Positions 16,289 through 27,277 of a stretch of 64,000 nucleotides of DNA are shown in pieces. Source of the DNA: Martelella mediterranea DSM 17316 (GTDB taxonomy: Bacteria; Pseudomonadota; Alphaproteobacteria; Rhizobiales; Rhizobiaceae); NCBI RefSeq assembly GCF_002043005.1, contig NZ_CP020332.1:124001-188000 (forward strand), written 5' to 3'. Position 1 is the stretch's first letter. Each line of letters starts with the position of its first letter. The translations under genes were made by a program, and so were the position numbers. The notes beneath the pieces were generated by a model. That model was not told the origin of the DNA and did no database searches. It saw only the letters and a list, made by a program, of their open reading frames with translations.

Positions 16289-17152
16289 TCAACCGTAGCG
16301 CCCGGTGATGTAGTTCTCCGTGCGGGGATGCTGGGGATTATTGAAAATCTGGCTCGTTTCGCCGAATTCTGTCAGTTCGCCCAGATACATGAATGCCGTG
16401 CGGTGCGAGATGCGTGCCGCCTGCTGCATGTTGTGGGTGACGATCACGATGGTCACCGATTTCGCGAGTTCCTGGACCAGGTCCTCTACCTTGGCCGTCG
16501 CTATCGGATCAAGCGCCGATGTCGGCTCGTCCAGAAGCAGGATTTCCGGGTTCGGAGCCAGACCGCGTGCGATGCACAGACGCTGCTGCTGCCCGCCCGA
16601 AAGGTCGTAGGCCGAGCCATTGAGCTTGTCCTTGACCTCGTCCCAGATCGCGGCGCGCTTTAATGCGCTTTCCACCGCTTCGTCGATCACCTGGCGTTTG
16701 CTGATCCCGCGCACGCGCAAGCCGGCAGCCACGTTTTCGTAAATCGACTTGGGAAAGGGATTCGGTTTCTGGAACACCATGCCGATGCGCAGTCGCACCA
16801 GCACAGGATCGGCGTCGCGACCGACCAGGTTCTCGCCCTCCGGCTCCAGAATTACCCGCCCCTCATAGCGGTTGCCGGGGTAGAGATCGTGCATCCGGTT
16901 GAGTCTGCGCAGAAGGGTGGACTTGCCGCATCCCGAGGGGCCGATGATCGCCGTCACCTTACGGTCGAGGATCGGCATGCTGACACTCTTGATCGCCTGA
17001 AAGCCGTTGGCGTAGTAAAAGCTGAAATCCTCAATCCGGGCGCGTAGCGCGTCGCTCTCTGCCGCAGCTTTGATCGGAGGCGGCATGGCCGCCTCGCGTT
17101 CATCTTGAAGTCTGGTTTTCTCGATCTCGGGATCTGCTTTTTCGGCTGTCAT
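16289..17152 (-). CDS. pstB: Phosphate ABC transporter ATPase PstB
   Basis: 287-aa ABC ATPase of the PstB family. Walker [10 protein letters not shown] (about residue 70), Q-loop [16 protein letters not shown], signature LSGGQQQR (about 185) and Walker [14 protein letters not shown] are all present. The ATG at 17152 gives the usual short leader; longer in-frame sequence upstream is ISL3 DNA. Normally pstA, pstC and pstS precede this gene, but here the upstream DNA is replaced 14 nt before the start by an ISL3 element. The gene is thus an intact orphan whose promoter, if any, must come from the insertion sequence. Confidence 0.93.
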   Translation of the reverse strand: MTAEKADPEIEKTRLQDEREAAMPPPIKAAAESDALRARIEDFSFYYANGFQAIKSVSMPILDRKVTAIIGPSGCGKSTLLRRLNRMHDLYPGNRYEGRVILEPEGENLVGRDADPVLVRLRIGMVFQKPNPFPKSIYENVAAGLRVRGISKRQVIDEAVESALKRAAIWDEVKDKLNGSAYDLSGGQQQRLCIARGLAPNPEILLLDEPTSALDPIATAKVEDLVQELAKSVTIVIVTHNMQQAARISHRTAFMYLGELTEFGETSQIFNNPQHPRTENYITGRYG

Positions 17153-17166
17153 GTTGTCATCAATCA

Positions 17167-18854
17167 GGCTCTGCCTCAATCTGTGTGGCAGAACGGTAGC
17201 ATTCTCGCCCGCAACAATTCTGGACCAGCCCGGCCGTACATGGCGCGTTTGAGGGTTTTCAGGCGGTTGATCTGACCTTCCGCCTGGCCGTTGCTCCAAG
17301 GCATCTCGATTGCGTTTTTGACCGCATCGAAGTCCCGGTTCAAGGTGCGGGCGAAGCGCATGATGGGCGCCAGGTTGGTTTCGATCGCGTCGTCGATCCA
17401 TGCAGGGAGCGGGTCTGCTTGGCGGCCACGCATGATACCGTTGAACCGCATGGCGAGGCTGCGCATCGTTGCGAAGGCGGGAGAGCCGGTCTTGAGCGTG
17501 TCGACTTTCCGCGCCTGATCCGGGGTGAACTTTCCGCGCGGCTTGATGCACAGCGCGGCCGCGATGACCGGGGAGATCGCGTGCCCAGTTTCCGGGTCTC
17601 GGACTGGCTTAAGGATTTCGTGCTCTACCTTGGGGTCGCTCGCTTGCTGTTCGGCTCTGCGCCAACCCGCCAGCAGCCGCTGCAAATGCGACTGACTCCC
17701 CTCGTAACCACGCTCTTGGATCATATGGAACAGGGCGCTGCCAGTTCGAATGCCCTCCTTCCAGCTTTGGCTCAGGAACTCTTCAAAGTACCACGGCGAA
17801 GTTGGTTTCAAAGCGGCCCGCCTGCGGTCCGGTGGTGTTTCGAACTGCAGCCATTTCGCGATGCTACGACGCGGGAACCCTGTTCGTCGCCCGATCTCGC
17901 TGCAGGAAAGCCCTTGATTTCGGAGTGCATGAATGGTGGCGAAAATCTCTTCCCGAGACGTCCTGTGCGCAAGGCGTGACTTCAGAAGGTTGCCGGCGGC
18001 GGTGATGTTGTCGGCGTCGGACAGCAGCGCCCTGCCGGTCGCACGGCCATGAAGGTTCATTTGCTCCTCTATGGCCTGCCGCAGGTTTTGTACGATATGG
18101 AACCGGTCAGCGACTTGCTTCGCCTGCGGTGCCCCTTGCCGTGCGGCCTGGGCGTAAAGACCGCAGCGATCTCTACTGATCACTTCCACCTCGGGATGTC
18201 GCTTCAGCCAGTTGGTGCAGGTGACGACATCTCGATCCTCGAGAACATCGATGACCACGCGCCGCTCCAGATCGACAATGATCGTGCCGTAGGTCTGCGA
18301 CTTCCGCCAGCTCCAGTCGTCGATCCCGATGACTGTCGGCGGCGCGGCGGTGTCTTGAGCACGCTTCTTCAACTGCCTGAGCACTGTGTCATCGCTGATC
18401 CCAAGGCCCAAACGGTGCAAGAGCCGCTCGGCCGGCCGCCCGCCGGTCGCATGCCCAAGATGGCTGACAATCCCCCCGACACGCGAGGTGCGCCGCGCAT
18501 AAGGACGCGCAATCGAGGCGATCTGGTCCGAGAACGTCCGACGTGGGCAAGCGGGCGTCAAACATTGCCAACGGCAAACCCAGAGAGCCACCGTAACCCC
18601 GTCTCCATGGGCGGGGTAATCCTGCAGCCGCCGACGCCGCCATCCGTGACGTCGGCGTGAATGCAATCCACAGTCCGGGCAAATGCCGTTTGGTGTCAGA
18701 CTGCCCGATACAATCCACCCGCCGGAATCACTTCGCTCGACGCTTTGAACCGAAACTTCGCCCCCGGGCGACCAATGGTGCTTCGAACTCACAATTATCC
18801 CTCCTGAATTTTCCAGTTTCAGGATAGTTGCGCCACACAAAGTGAGGCAGAGCC
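17167..18854 (-). mobile_element. ISL3-family insertion sequence
   Basis: The element is bounded by imperfect inverted repeats that both begin GGCTCTGCCTCA and continue with a TGTGTGGC block: left at 17167-17190, right read inward from 18854. It encodes one ISL3-type transposase. The flanking octamers (ATCAATCA left, GATTAAAG right) do not match, so the expected 8-bp target duplication is missing. This, together with unrelated genes on the two sides (pstB and an IS66 fragment), suggests a deletion or recombination next to the element. Confidence 0.85.
17176..18792 (-). CDS. tnpA: ISL3-family transposase
   Basis: 538-aa transposase. An N-terminal zinc-finger-like segment ([13 protein letters not shown], then [11 protein letters not shown]) precedes the DDE catalytic domain: first Asp in [11 protein letters not shown], second in [11 protein letters not shown], and Glu in [17 protein letters not shown] near the end, which is diagnostic for ISL3. 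The GTG at 18792 is chosen because an AGGAGGG ribosome site stands a few bases upstream; an ATG further up at 18921 lies outside the inverted repeat. It appears intact. Confidence 0.92.
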   Translation of the reverse strand: MSSKHHWSPGGEVSVQSVERSDSGGWIVSGSLTPNGICPDCGLHSRRRHGWRRRRLQDYPAHGDGVTVALWVCRWQCLTPACPRRTFSDQIASIARPYARRTSRVGGIVSHLGHATGGRPAERLLHRLGLGISDDTVLRQLKKRAQDTAAPPTVIGIDDWSWRKSQTYGTIIVDLERRVVIDVLEDRDVVTCTNWLKRHPEVEVISRDRCGLYAQAARQGAPQAKQVADRFHIVQNLRQAIEEQMNLHGRATGRALLSDADNITAAGNLLKSRLAHRTSREEIFATIHALRNQGLSCSEIGRRTGFPRRSIAKWLQFETPPDRRRAALKPTSPWYFEEFLSQSWKEGIRTGSALFHMIQERGYEGSQSHLQRLLAGWRRAEQQASDPKVEHEILKPVRDPETGHAISPVIAAALCIKPRGKFTPDQARKVDTLKTGSPAFATMRSLAMRFNGIMRGRQADPLPAWIDDAIETNLAPIMRFARTLNRDFDAVKNAIEMPWSNGQAEGQINRLKTLKRAMYGRAGPELLRARMLPFCHTD

Positions 18855-19044
18855 GATTAAAGGGCAACGCGACAGCGGGTTTGACATCTGCCCGCCTTCT
18901 GGCGCATAGGGTCGACATCACGCTGTCGGATGGACGACGGGTCGTTGTCGAAGGGTCGACGGCGCTGTCATCGGTTGTCGGCCTCGTGCAGGGTCTGATG
19001 GCATGATCCCGGTTCCGAGCAATACGCGGGTGTGGCTCGCGGCC
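18855..19044 (+). pseudogene. IS66-family remnant (end of TnpA, start of TnpB)
   Basis: Immediately right of the ISL3 end, the plus strand encodes about 50 residues typical of the IS66 accessory protein TnpA C-terminus (VDITLSDGRRVVVEGS, then a final VVGLVQGLMA), stopping at 19004. An overlapping ATG (19003) starts MIPVPSNTRVWLAA, the conserved TnpB N-terminus. After about 14 residues the similarity ends abruptly and the sequence becomes the reverse strand of the nuoB-like remnant. The piece is therefore truncated on both sides. Confidence 0.75.
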
Positions 19045-19417
19045 TCTCCCACGGGTGCGGCGGCACGTCGGGGCGCTGGTCGGGGTCGCCCGCGTGCGCC
19101 GCCCGGCGGATCGCCTCTAGCGGGTCGTCCCCAGCCACCGTTTCACCGCGCTCGAACAGACGCGACCCCAGAGGCGACCCCTGCCACCAGACCGTACCGC
19201 GCGGGGCGGGAAGCTGGGCGTGCAGCCGCTCCAGCGCGCGCTTGTGCGCCGGCGCCACCTCTCCGGCCACCAGCAGCACGCGGGCGTGGCGCGAACTGTC
19301 CACCAGCCGCAGGCCGGGCCGGCGGCGCAGCGTCTCGACCCGCGCAAGGCCCCGTGCGCCGACGACCGGAAAGACCGGTACCTCGGCCCGGCGCGCCAGC
19401 GCGGTGAGCAGCCTCAT
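19045..19417 (-). pseudogene. Truncated NuoB-like complex I gene remnant
   Basis: From the ATG at 19417, which overlaps the nuoA stop, about 125 residues read as a NuoB-related protein (RHARVLLVAGEVAPAHKRAL, LHAQLPAPRGTVWW, PDVPPHPWE) before the frame runs into the IS66 fragment. The Fe-S cysteines of true NuoB are absent, so it is a NuoB-like accessory subunit of variant complex I operons or a degenerate copy. The C-terminal part is missing. The region is more GC-rich than its surroundings. It should not yield a functional product. Confidence 0.6.
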
Positions 19418-19743
19418 TGCCACCGGAACACCCCCTCGCGCCAGCCGTAGAGGATGCCGAGGAACATCCCCATCTTCGCCAGCGCCTTCGCCCCGGTCTC
19501 CACATAGGCCACGGCCTACGGATACATGAACATCATCTCCATCTCGAACGCGATGAAGAGCAGCGTCATCGGATAATAGCGCACATGGAACCGCTGCCAG
19601 GCATGGGCTTCCGGCTGGCCGCCCCCGAGAAAGGCCGCGCGCCCTGGCCATGTCGCTCCGTCCTGCGACCCGATCCGCTGCACCGCGAGCGCAAAGGCCA
19701 CGGCGAACAGCACAAGAATGAGTGGCATCGCAATCTCGGTCAT
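19414..19743 (-). pseudogene. nuoA: nuoA with an in-frame stop codon
   Basis: A 110-codon frame from the ATG at 19743 (behind AAGGAGGA) encodes NuoA, a three-helix membrane subunit of NADH:quinone oxidoreductase. The signature RYYPMTLLFIAFEMEMMF is present in pieces up to residue 75. The next codon is TAG at 19516-19518 where the family has Trp (MYP-W-AV), then the frame continues (AVAYVETGAKAL) to a normal end coupled to the next gene. A single G-to-A change explains it. With the truncated partner gene this is a decaying complex I operon. Confidence 0.8.
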
Positions 19744-19858
19744 CGTGCTGTCCTCCTTCACATCCCATGCGGCGTTTTTCCCGACGCTTTACCACCCTTT
19801 TCGCGAAGGATCATATCCTGCTGCAATCGCGCCTGCCTGCGCCAACCCGAAGCAACGC

Positions 19859-20740
19859 TCACGCCGCACAACGGTAGAAGCCGCGGAAGCCGGCGGTCAG
19901 GCCCGCGTCCAGCTCCAGCGTCAGGTCGGCTTCCTGCATGGTTCCGCCCGCGTTCAGGGCACCGCCACCCGGTGCGCTTACATGCATGGCAAGGCCGTCG
20001 GCGCGCGGCGCGGCGCCGGTCGCGATGTCGCCGTCCGAGGAAACGTCGAGGCGCACCAGATCGCCGCTGAGTTTCAACAGGCCGGCCATCCCGTCGCCAA
20101 CCGAACCGATCGCCAGAACCGCGGGACTGTCCGAGGTATAGGCGAAGGTGCAGATGGGGCCATCGGGGAACAGGCGGGCGATGTCCGCTTCCGTCATGAA
20201 CCCTGGATCGAGAACCGCGATATTGGCCGTGGAAAGCGCCTGCTCCAGGTTCATCACGTCCCCGGCGGGTGCTTCTTGCGATCCCGACACCACGCCCGAC
20301 GCCTCGATCTCGTCGACGAGATAACGCATCTCGGCGATTTCCTTGTCCTGGGCATAGACGATTTCATCGGCCAGCTTGCGCACGCGGACATCCTCGATAT
20401 TGGCCCGGCTCGACGTCATGATGGCGATGGAATGATGCGGGATCATCGCGCGCATGAAGCTGGTATCGCCCACCGTCACCTGGCTGCGCACCAGCCAGAG
20501 CGAGGCGGCGAAGGCAAGGACCGCGCCCGCGAAGATCGCGGCATTGATCGCCTTGCTGGAATACATCGACAACATGAATCCGAGCATGATGAAGGCCATT
20601 GTCGCGCCCATCAGGACCGCCATGTAGGCTCGCGTCTCCGACCAGAAGACATGCGCCCAGAGGTAGGTATTGAGATACATCAGAATGAACATCACGACCG
20701 TCGAGGTCGCGATCATTGCGGCAAATCTCCAATATGACAT
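19859..20740 (-). CDS. DUF305 membrane protein with extra C-terminal domain
   Basis: 293-aa protein. Four hydrophobic helices fill residues 5-85. A DUF305 segment follows (about 95-150) with the metal-ligand-like MIPHHSIAIMTS motif and paired acidic residues (EIVYAQDKEIAEMRYL). The C-terminal 120 residues are a beta-rich, likely periplasmic domain I do not recognise. DUF305 proteins are frequent in copper and silver resistance islands, where the His/Met motif suggests metal binding. A CueR-type promoter lies directly upstream (20770-20800), so the gene should be copper-induced independently of copA. Confidence 0.8.
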   Translation of the reverse strand: MSYWRFAAMIATSTVVMFILMYLNTYLWAHVFWSETRAYMAVLMGATMAFIMLGFMLSMYSSKAINAAIFAGAVLAFAASLWLVRSQVTVGDTSFMRAMIPHHSIAIMTSSRANIEDVRVRKLADEIVYAQDKEIAEMRYLVDEIEASGVVSGSQEAPAGDVMNLEQALSTANIAVLDPGFMTEADIARLFPDGPICTFAYTSDSPAVLAIGSVGDGMAGLLKLSGDLVRLDVSSDGDIATGAAPRADGLAMHVSAPGGGALNAGGTMQEADLTLELDAGLTAGFRGFYRCAA

Positions 20741-20769
20741 GAGTGACCTTTCAGATTCGCGTTAAAACA

Positions 20770-20800
20770 AGGTAACGACCTTCCAGCGCTGGAGGGTTCC
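20770..20800 (-). promoter_or_regulatory. CueR-type promoter of the DUF305 gene
   Basis: On the minus strand -35 GGAACC, 19-bp spacer, -10 TTACCT. The spacer holds the dyad ACCCTCC-AGCGCT-GGAAGGT. The -35 is weaker than at the other seven sites; the geometry is identical. Confidence 0.7.
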
Positions 20801-20833
20801 CAAGCTTTGGAAAGTCCAGATATGCGGCAGGCG

Positions 20834-21250
20834 TCAGGAATGGCGTCTGGTCGTGACCAGAAAGATGGTCGAAGCCGAACAGCTGATCAGCAAGAAACCG
20901 TTCAGCGCCTCAATCCCCGCCAGAAAGCGCAGATGACCTGTCGGATAGATGTCGCCCAGCCCAAGGGAAGAATAATTCACCACTGAGAAATAGAACACAT
21001 CCATGAACGAGTTCACGTCAGATTGCGCAAAACCGCCAATGCCCGTCGATTCGCCGATAAAGAAGCCGACCGCGTAGAGCCCTGCCTCGGCAATATGCGC
21101 GGCCGCCAGGACGTAAAGGGCGATCAACAGTGCACCTGTGCCGGTGATGTGCTTCCGGTCGGTAAGGTGCATGGCGAATGCCATCGCACGCGCATGCAGG
21201 CCGCCGCACAATCCGAAAAGAATGATGGCCAGCCCTGCAGCCAGTGTCAT
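20834..21250 (-). CDS. Two-helix potassium-channel-family protein
   Basis: 138-aa membrane protein with the 2TM ion-channel (PF07885-type) pore: helix, pore loop with SSLGLGDIYP in place of the usual T-x-G-Y/F-G-D filter, and a final helix (IEALNGFLLISCSASTIFL). Two further hydrophobic segments precede these. It starts 15 nt after cueR and is probably in the copA-cueR operon. The filter variant makes K+ selectivity uncertain. A role in membrane-potential or charge balance during copper export is possible but is my guess. Confidence 0.7.
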   Translation of the reverse strand: MTLAAGLAIILFGLCGGLHARAMAFAMHLTDRKHITGTGALLIALYVLAAAHIAEAGLYAVGFFIGESTGIGGFAQSDVNSFMDVFYFSVVNYSSLGLGDIYPTGHLRFLAGIEALNGFLLISCSASTIFLVTTRRHS

Positions 21251-21265
21251 ACGCGACTGTCCCTC

Positions 21266-21685
21266 TTAACCGGCTTCATTCAGCAGAGCGATTTCTTCCT
21301 CTTTCGCTGCAAGATCGGCCAGGATAGGGCAGTCGGGCCGGTGGTCTCCGGCGCAGGCATCGACGAGATGCGCAAGCGTCGCGCGCATCTCCGTCAACTC
21401 CGCGATCTTCCGGTCAATCCGATCAAGCTGCACTTCGGCGATCTGTTTGACCTCGGAGCTGGTGCGGTCGTCGTCCTCGTAGAGCTTCAGGAGATTGCGG
21501 CAATCCTCGATGCTGAAGCCGAGCGCGCGGGCGCGCCCGAGGAATGCCAGCTTGTGCACGTCGCGGTCGCGAAAGCTGCGATAGCCGTTGGCGCTGCGCA
21601 GCGGCTTGACCAGCCCGATATCCTCGTAATAGCGGATTGTCTTGGCCGGCAGGCCGGAGCGTTCCGCGACATCTCCGATGTTCAT
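21266..21685 (-). CDS. cueR: CueR, Cu(I)-responsive MerR-family activator
   Basis: 139-aa MerR regulator: N-terminal winged helix (IGDVAERSGLPAKTIRYYEDIGL), long dimerisation helix, and a metal-binding loop CAGDHRPDC near residue 115. The two cysteines seven residues apart match the CueR loop, which senses Cu(I), Ag(I) and Au(I). It should activate promoters with 19-bp spacers; eight such promoters are present in this window. The ATG at 21685 follows AAGGAGGA and lies 13 nt after copA, so cueR is likely under its own positive control through the copA promoter. Confidence 0.93.
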   Translation of the reverse strand: MNIGDVAERSGLPAKTIRYYEDIGLVKPLRSANGYRSFRDRDVHKLAFLGRARALGFSIEDCRNLLKLYEDDDRTSSEVKQIAEVQLDRIDRKIAELTEMRATLAHLVDACAGDHRPDCPILADLAAKEEEIALLNEAG

Positions 21686-21698
21686 CTCAAAATCCTCC

Positions 21699-24206
<2,508 letters not shown>

Positions 24207-24233
24207 GGCGGACTCCTGTCTGGATTTGTCCGA

Positions 24234-24264
24234 AAGATAGGGGTTCCACCTGATGGAAGGTCAA
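24234..24264 (-). promoter_or_regulatory. CueR-type promoter of copA
   Basis: Minus strand: -35 TTGACC (24259-24264), 19-bp spacer, -10 TATCTT (24234-24239). The spacer dyad is CCTTCC-ATCAGGT-GGAAC. The 19-bp spacing is the hallmark of MerR-family promoters, and the box closely resembles the E. coli copA site. Confidence 0.88.
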
Positions 24265-24292
24265 TAGGGTTCAAAAATATTCCATTCCGTCC

Positions 24293-24323
24293 TTGACCTT
24301 CCTGCGGTGGAAGACCTCACCTG
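24293..24323 (+). promoter_or_regulatory. CueR-type promoter of copZ
   Basis: Plus strand: -35 TTGACC (24293-24298), 19-bp spacer with CCTTCC-TGCGGT-GGAAG, then CACCTG as a poor -10. It is divergent from the copA promoter. copZ starts 24 nt beyond the -10. Confidence 0.75.
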
Positions 24324-24347
24324 AACTGGAATTCGAAGGAGATAGGC

Positions 24348-24554
24348 ATGACCAGATTGAGCGTACCGGACATGAGCTGCGGGCACTGCACCGCTGCAAT
24401 CGAGAAGGCGATCAAGGCAATTGATCCAACCGCCAGGGTTTCCTGTGACCTTGGGGCGCATATTGTCGAGGTGGAGAGCTTTCTAAGCGAGCGGGCCGTG
24501 TCCGAAGCAATTCGCGATGCCGGCTATGATGCAAAAACACCGGCAGCGACCTGA
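24348..24554 (+). CDS. copZ: CopZ-like copper chaperone (HMA domain)
   Basis: 68-aa single heavy-metal-associated domain with the Cu(I) motif MSCGHC (residues 9-14) and a beta-alpha-beta-beta-alpha-beta pattern ending DAGYDA. It should carry cytosolic Cu(I) to CopA and help load CueR. A ribosome site GAAGGAGATA precedes the ATG. It is transcribed divergently from copA. The stop codon lies inside the first copy of a 16-bp tandem repeat. Confidence 0.92.
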   Translation: MTRLSVPDMSCGHCTAAIEKAIKAIDPTARVSCDLGAHIVEVESFLSERAVSEAIRDAGYDAKTPAAT

Positions 24555-24576
24555 TACGAAAGCGACCTGATACGAA
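24545..24576. repeat. 16-bp tandem duplication across the copZ stop codon
   Basis: AGCGACCTGATACGAA occurs twice in direct succession (24545-24560 and 24561-24576). The first copy holds the copZ TGA stop. This looks like a recent slippage duplication without coding effect. Confidence 0.8.
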
Positions 24577-24577
24577 A

Positions 24578-24604
24578 AATGGCGCCGGCGGGTCCGGCGC
24601 CATT
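24578..24604 (-). terminator. Terminator between copZ and the dsbA operon
   Basis: An 11-bp perfect stem, AATGGCGCCGG / CCGGCGCCATT, with a 5-nt loop. On the minus strand it is followed by T residues (CCATTTTTCG), a good intrinsic terminator for the operon ending in dsbA. It may also stop copZ transcripts. Confidence 0.75.
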
Positions 24605-24629
24605 CCAACATCTGATCTGGCGAGCGAGA

Positions 24630-25358
24630 TCAGTCGCTTTCCCGTGTCTTGTCGACCAGAGCCTCCAGTTGATCCTGTTCGACAAAGCCGGGCACGAGGT
24701 CGTCTCCGATCACGAAAGACGGTGTTCCGTTAAAGCCGAGCGCCTGGGACAGGCGCATCGACTCGTCGATATGCTCCTGCACTTCGGGTTCGTCCATATC
24801 GGTACGAAGTCGTTTGACGTCGAGCCCGATCTCCTCGGCCAGGCGCATGACCGATGCTTCCTCGGCACGTTCTTCCATACCCATCAGCGCCCAGTGAAAC
24901 TCCTCGTATTTGTCCTGTTCCCTCGCGGCCAGGGCGGCTTTGGCCGCGAAGACAGACCCTTCGCTGAGAATGGGCCATTCGCGATAGACGAGCCGGACAT
25001 CCTGGTCGGCATCGAGCAGCCCCTGAACCTCGGACATGGCCCGTCTGCAGTAGGGACAGTTGTAGTCGAAGAATTCCACGACCGTGACATCGCCGTCGGG
25101 ATTTCCGAGGACCGGCGCGTTCGGATCATGTTCGAGCGACTGGCGCTGGTTCTTCAGAACGTCGGCAGCTGCGTCTGCCTGCGTAGCCGCCTGCTGCTGT
25201 TCGAGCAACTGCACGGCTTCCATGATGATCTGCGGGTTTTCCCGGATCGCTTCCAGCGCCAGTTCCTTGATCCGAGCATCGCTCAGATCTTGCGCGAAGC
25301 CGGCAATCGGCGCGATAGCCAGACCAAGCGCCAGGGCTGTGGTTTTCATCGGGTGCAT
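24630..25358 (-). CDS. Periplasmic DsbA-family thiol oxidoreductase
   Basis: 242-aa exported protein. A signal peptide (ALALGLAIAPIAGFA) is followed by a helical N-terminal extension (to about residue 70, Gln/Ala-rich) and a DsbA-like thioredoxin fold with the active site FDYNCPYCRRA near 103 and the cis-Pro loop GFNGTPSFVIG near 210. The extension resembles the trimerising stalk of ScsC/DsbG-like disulfide isomerases, so it may be an isomerase rather than a DsbA oxidase. It is last in the eight-gene copper operon and could service Cys residues of the cytochromes or repair copper-damaged proteins. Confidence 0.85.
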   Translation of the reverse strand: MHPMKTTALALGLAIAPIAGFAQDLSDARIKELALEAIRENPQIIMEAVQLLEQQQAATQADAAADVLKNQRQSLEHDPNAPVLGNPDGDVTVVEFFDYNCPYCRRAMSEVQGLLDADQDVRLVYREWPILSEGSVFAAKAALAAREQDKYEEFHWALMGMEERAEEASVMRLAEEIGLDVKRLRTDMDEPEVQEHIDESMRLSQALGFNGTPSFVIGDDLVPGFVEQDQLEALVDKTRESD

Positions 25359-25360
25359 TG

Positions 25361-25840
25361 TCAATTTCCTTCTCTCTGGGCTTCGGCGGCGCTGCGTTCG
25401 GCCTGAATCTGCCGTTGCCGATCCGGCCATGTGGATTTGATATAGGCGAGGATATTCCAGATCTGATCGTCGGTCAGTTGGTCGCCGAAACCGGGCATGC
25501 CGCTTTCAAAATCGACGCCCTGTGCGGCGAGGGCCGCCTTGCCGCCGAGCTTGGTGTAGTCGAAGAGCACGCTGTCAGAATGGTGCCATGTATGACCCGT
25601 TTCGTCATGCGGTGGGGCGGGCAACACGCCAGCCGGGCCCGGTGAATGCCAGTCGGGCTGACCCTCGAGATTCGCGCCGTGGCAGGAGGCGCAGTAGCCC
25701 TGGTAGAGGTCCTCGCCCTGCGCCAGATCGAAGTCTTCCGGAGCAGCACTGGTTTGGGTGCCGGCCTGCGTCATGAGCCAGGCACCTGCTGCCGCACCGG
25801 ACACCAGAATGACGGTCAGGATCAGGTATTTCCGCATCAT
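25361..25840 (-). CDS. c-type cytochrome, membrane-anchored
   Basis: 159-aa mono-haem cytochrome c. An uncleaved N-terminal anchor (LILTVILVSGAAAGAWL) precedes the haem site YCASCHGANLEGQ near residue 50 and the Met ligand region SGMPGFGDQLTDDQIWNILAY near 118. The C-terminal tail is charged. The ATG at 25840 overlaps the multicopper oxidase stop codon, so translation is coupled. It may take electrons from the oxidase or pass them to a terminal oxidase; the partner is not shown by the sequence. Confidence 0.88.
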   Translation of the reverse strand: MMRKYLILTVILVSGAAAGAWLMTQAGTQTSAAPEDFDLAQGEDLYQGYCASCHGANLEGQPDWHSPGPAGVLPAPPHDETGHTWHHSDSVLFDYTKLGGKAALAAQGVDFESGMPGFGDQLTDDQIWNILAYIKSTWPDRQRQIQAERSAAEAQREGN

Positions 25841-27228
25841 GTCACCTCGAGCCACGTCATCATGCCCGAAGCCGCATGGCTCAGCATATGACAGTGAAAC
25901 AGCCATTTTCCCGGGTTGTCGGCGACAAAGGCAATGGTCCGGGTCTCGCCGCCGAACATCAGCAGCGTATCGCGGAAGGGACCAAGGGCCGCGTCCTTGG
26001 TCACCTCGCGGAAATGCATCCCGTGCAGGTGCATTGCATGGGGGAAGGACGTGTCGTTGTAGATTTCCAGCTTGATCGTCTCACCCACGGGCACGCTCAC
26101 GAGCGGGGTGTCGGTCATCCCGATCGTCCCGTTGAAGGACCAGAACTGGTTTGCCTCGACCAACTGGCGAAAGCTCTTGCGTTCGCCGTCGAGGGTGGCG
26201 GCATCGAGTGTGCCCATTGCCCCGCCCTGCATATTGAGCCGCGCCGTTACCGCTTTTTCCATGCCGGATATGTCCATGCGTGGGTTCGGGGGCAGGGGAT
26301 GTGGCGACCCGCGCCGCGCCGCCGCCGCGCGGCCCGATACCGGAAACGCCACCTGTGAGACGCCCTCCTGATCCTCGACGCGCACAAGATGCGCTGTCTC
26401 GCCCGACGCCGCTGTGACGTCCACGATCAGATCGGCGCGCTGGCCCGGCCCAATGATCAGCACCTCACTTACTGGCTTGGGCTCGGACAGCGGCATGCCA
26501 TCAAGGGCCACGGTCCAGCCTTCCATCCCGAAAATCGAAAGAACGAATATCCGGGCGTTGGCGGCATTGATCAGCCGCAGCCGCAGGCGTTCGTTCTGCT
26601 TCACGTCCAGCGACAGATCAAAGCGCCCGTTGGTGGCGATGAAGTTGCCGCGCCGCCCGGCATGGCTGCGATCATGGCGTGACGTGAAGTCGGGGTCGAT
26701 CTGTGCCGTTTCGGGATCGAGAAGCCAGTCGTCGAGGATCAATACCTCCTCGCGGTCGATATCCGGCGCCTCGGGCTCTTCCACGATCAGCGCACCATAG
26801 AGTCCGCGCGCGACCTGCTCGGTTGACCGGTTGTGCGCGTGATACCAGTAGGTGCCGGCGTCCGGCACCACGAAATCATAGTCGAAACCCTGTCCCGGTT
26901 CGACAGCTGGCTGCGTCAGCCCGGGAACCCCGTCCATCGCGTTGTCGATGCGGATCCCGTGCCAATGAACCGAACTTGCCTGCGGCAGTTCGTTCAGGAA
27001 CGATCTCTGGATGCGGGCGCCTTGAGCCATCCGCAACTCGGGTCCCGGCATCGCGCCGTCATAGCCCCAGATTTCAGTCTTGGGATAGGTTGGGGGTGCA
27101 AGTTGGACGCGCGCGGGCCGGGCCTTGAGTTCGGCAAAGCGTGGCGTTGCAGCACGCGCCAGGGCCGGAACGGCCAGAGCCGCAATCGTCGCCGCGCCCT
27201 GCTCAAGAAATTCTCGCCGTGTCGTCAT
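25837..27228 (-). CDS. Multicopper oxidase (CueO/laccase-like), Tat-exported
   Basis: 463-aa multicopper oxidase. The Tat signal TTRREFLEQ begins at residue 2. All four copper-binding segments are present: HWHGIRI and YWYHAHNRS in the N-terminal cupredoxin, HAMHLHGMHF and HCHMLSHAASGMM in the C-terminal one; the last supplies the type 1 copper ligands. Such enzymes oxidise Cu(I) to less toxic Cu(II) in the periplasm. The ATG at 27228 fits the Tat signal. It stands between two cytochrome c genes, which suggests a haem-linked electron path in addition to O2. A second, divergent oxidase is at 62532. Confidence 0.92.
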   Translation of the reverse strand: MTTRREFLEQGAATIAALAVPALARAATPRFAELKARPARVQLAPPTYPKTEIWGYDGAMPGPELRMAQGARIQRSFLNELPQASSVHWHGIRIDNAMDGVPGLTQPAVEPGQGFDYDFVVPDAGTYWYHAHNRSTEQVARGLYGALIVEEPEAPDIDREEVLILDDWLLDPETAQIDPDFTSRHDRSHAGRRGNFIATNGRFDLSLDVKQNERLRLRLINAANARIFVLSIFGMEGWTVALDGMPLSEPKPVSEVLIIGPGQRADLIVDVTAASGETAHLVRVEDQEGVSQVAFPVSGRAAAARRGSPHPLPPNPRMDISGMEKAVTARLNMQGGAMGTLDAATLDGERKSFRQLVEANQFWSFNGTIGMTDTPLVSVPVGETIKLEIYNDTSFPHAMHLHGMHFREVTKDAALGPFRDTLLMFGGETRTIAFVADNPGKWLFHCHMLSHAASGMMTWLEVT

Positions 27229-27277
27229 CTTTTCCGTGTCCTTGAAATGTGCGGGGCGATACGCCGCCCCGCCCGTG

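Noticed and set aside
17153..17551. N-terminal extension of PstB reading into the ISL3 transposase
   Set aside because: These codons belong to the transposase gene in another frame; PstB homology begins after the ATG at 17152.
17159..18862. Target-site duplication of the ISL3 element
   Set aside because: The flanking octamers ATCAATCA and GATTAAAG differ, so no duplication can be claimed.
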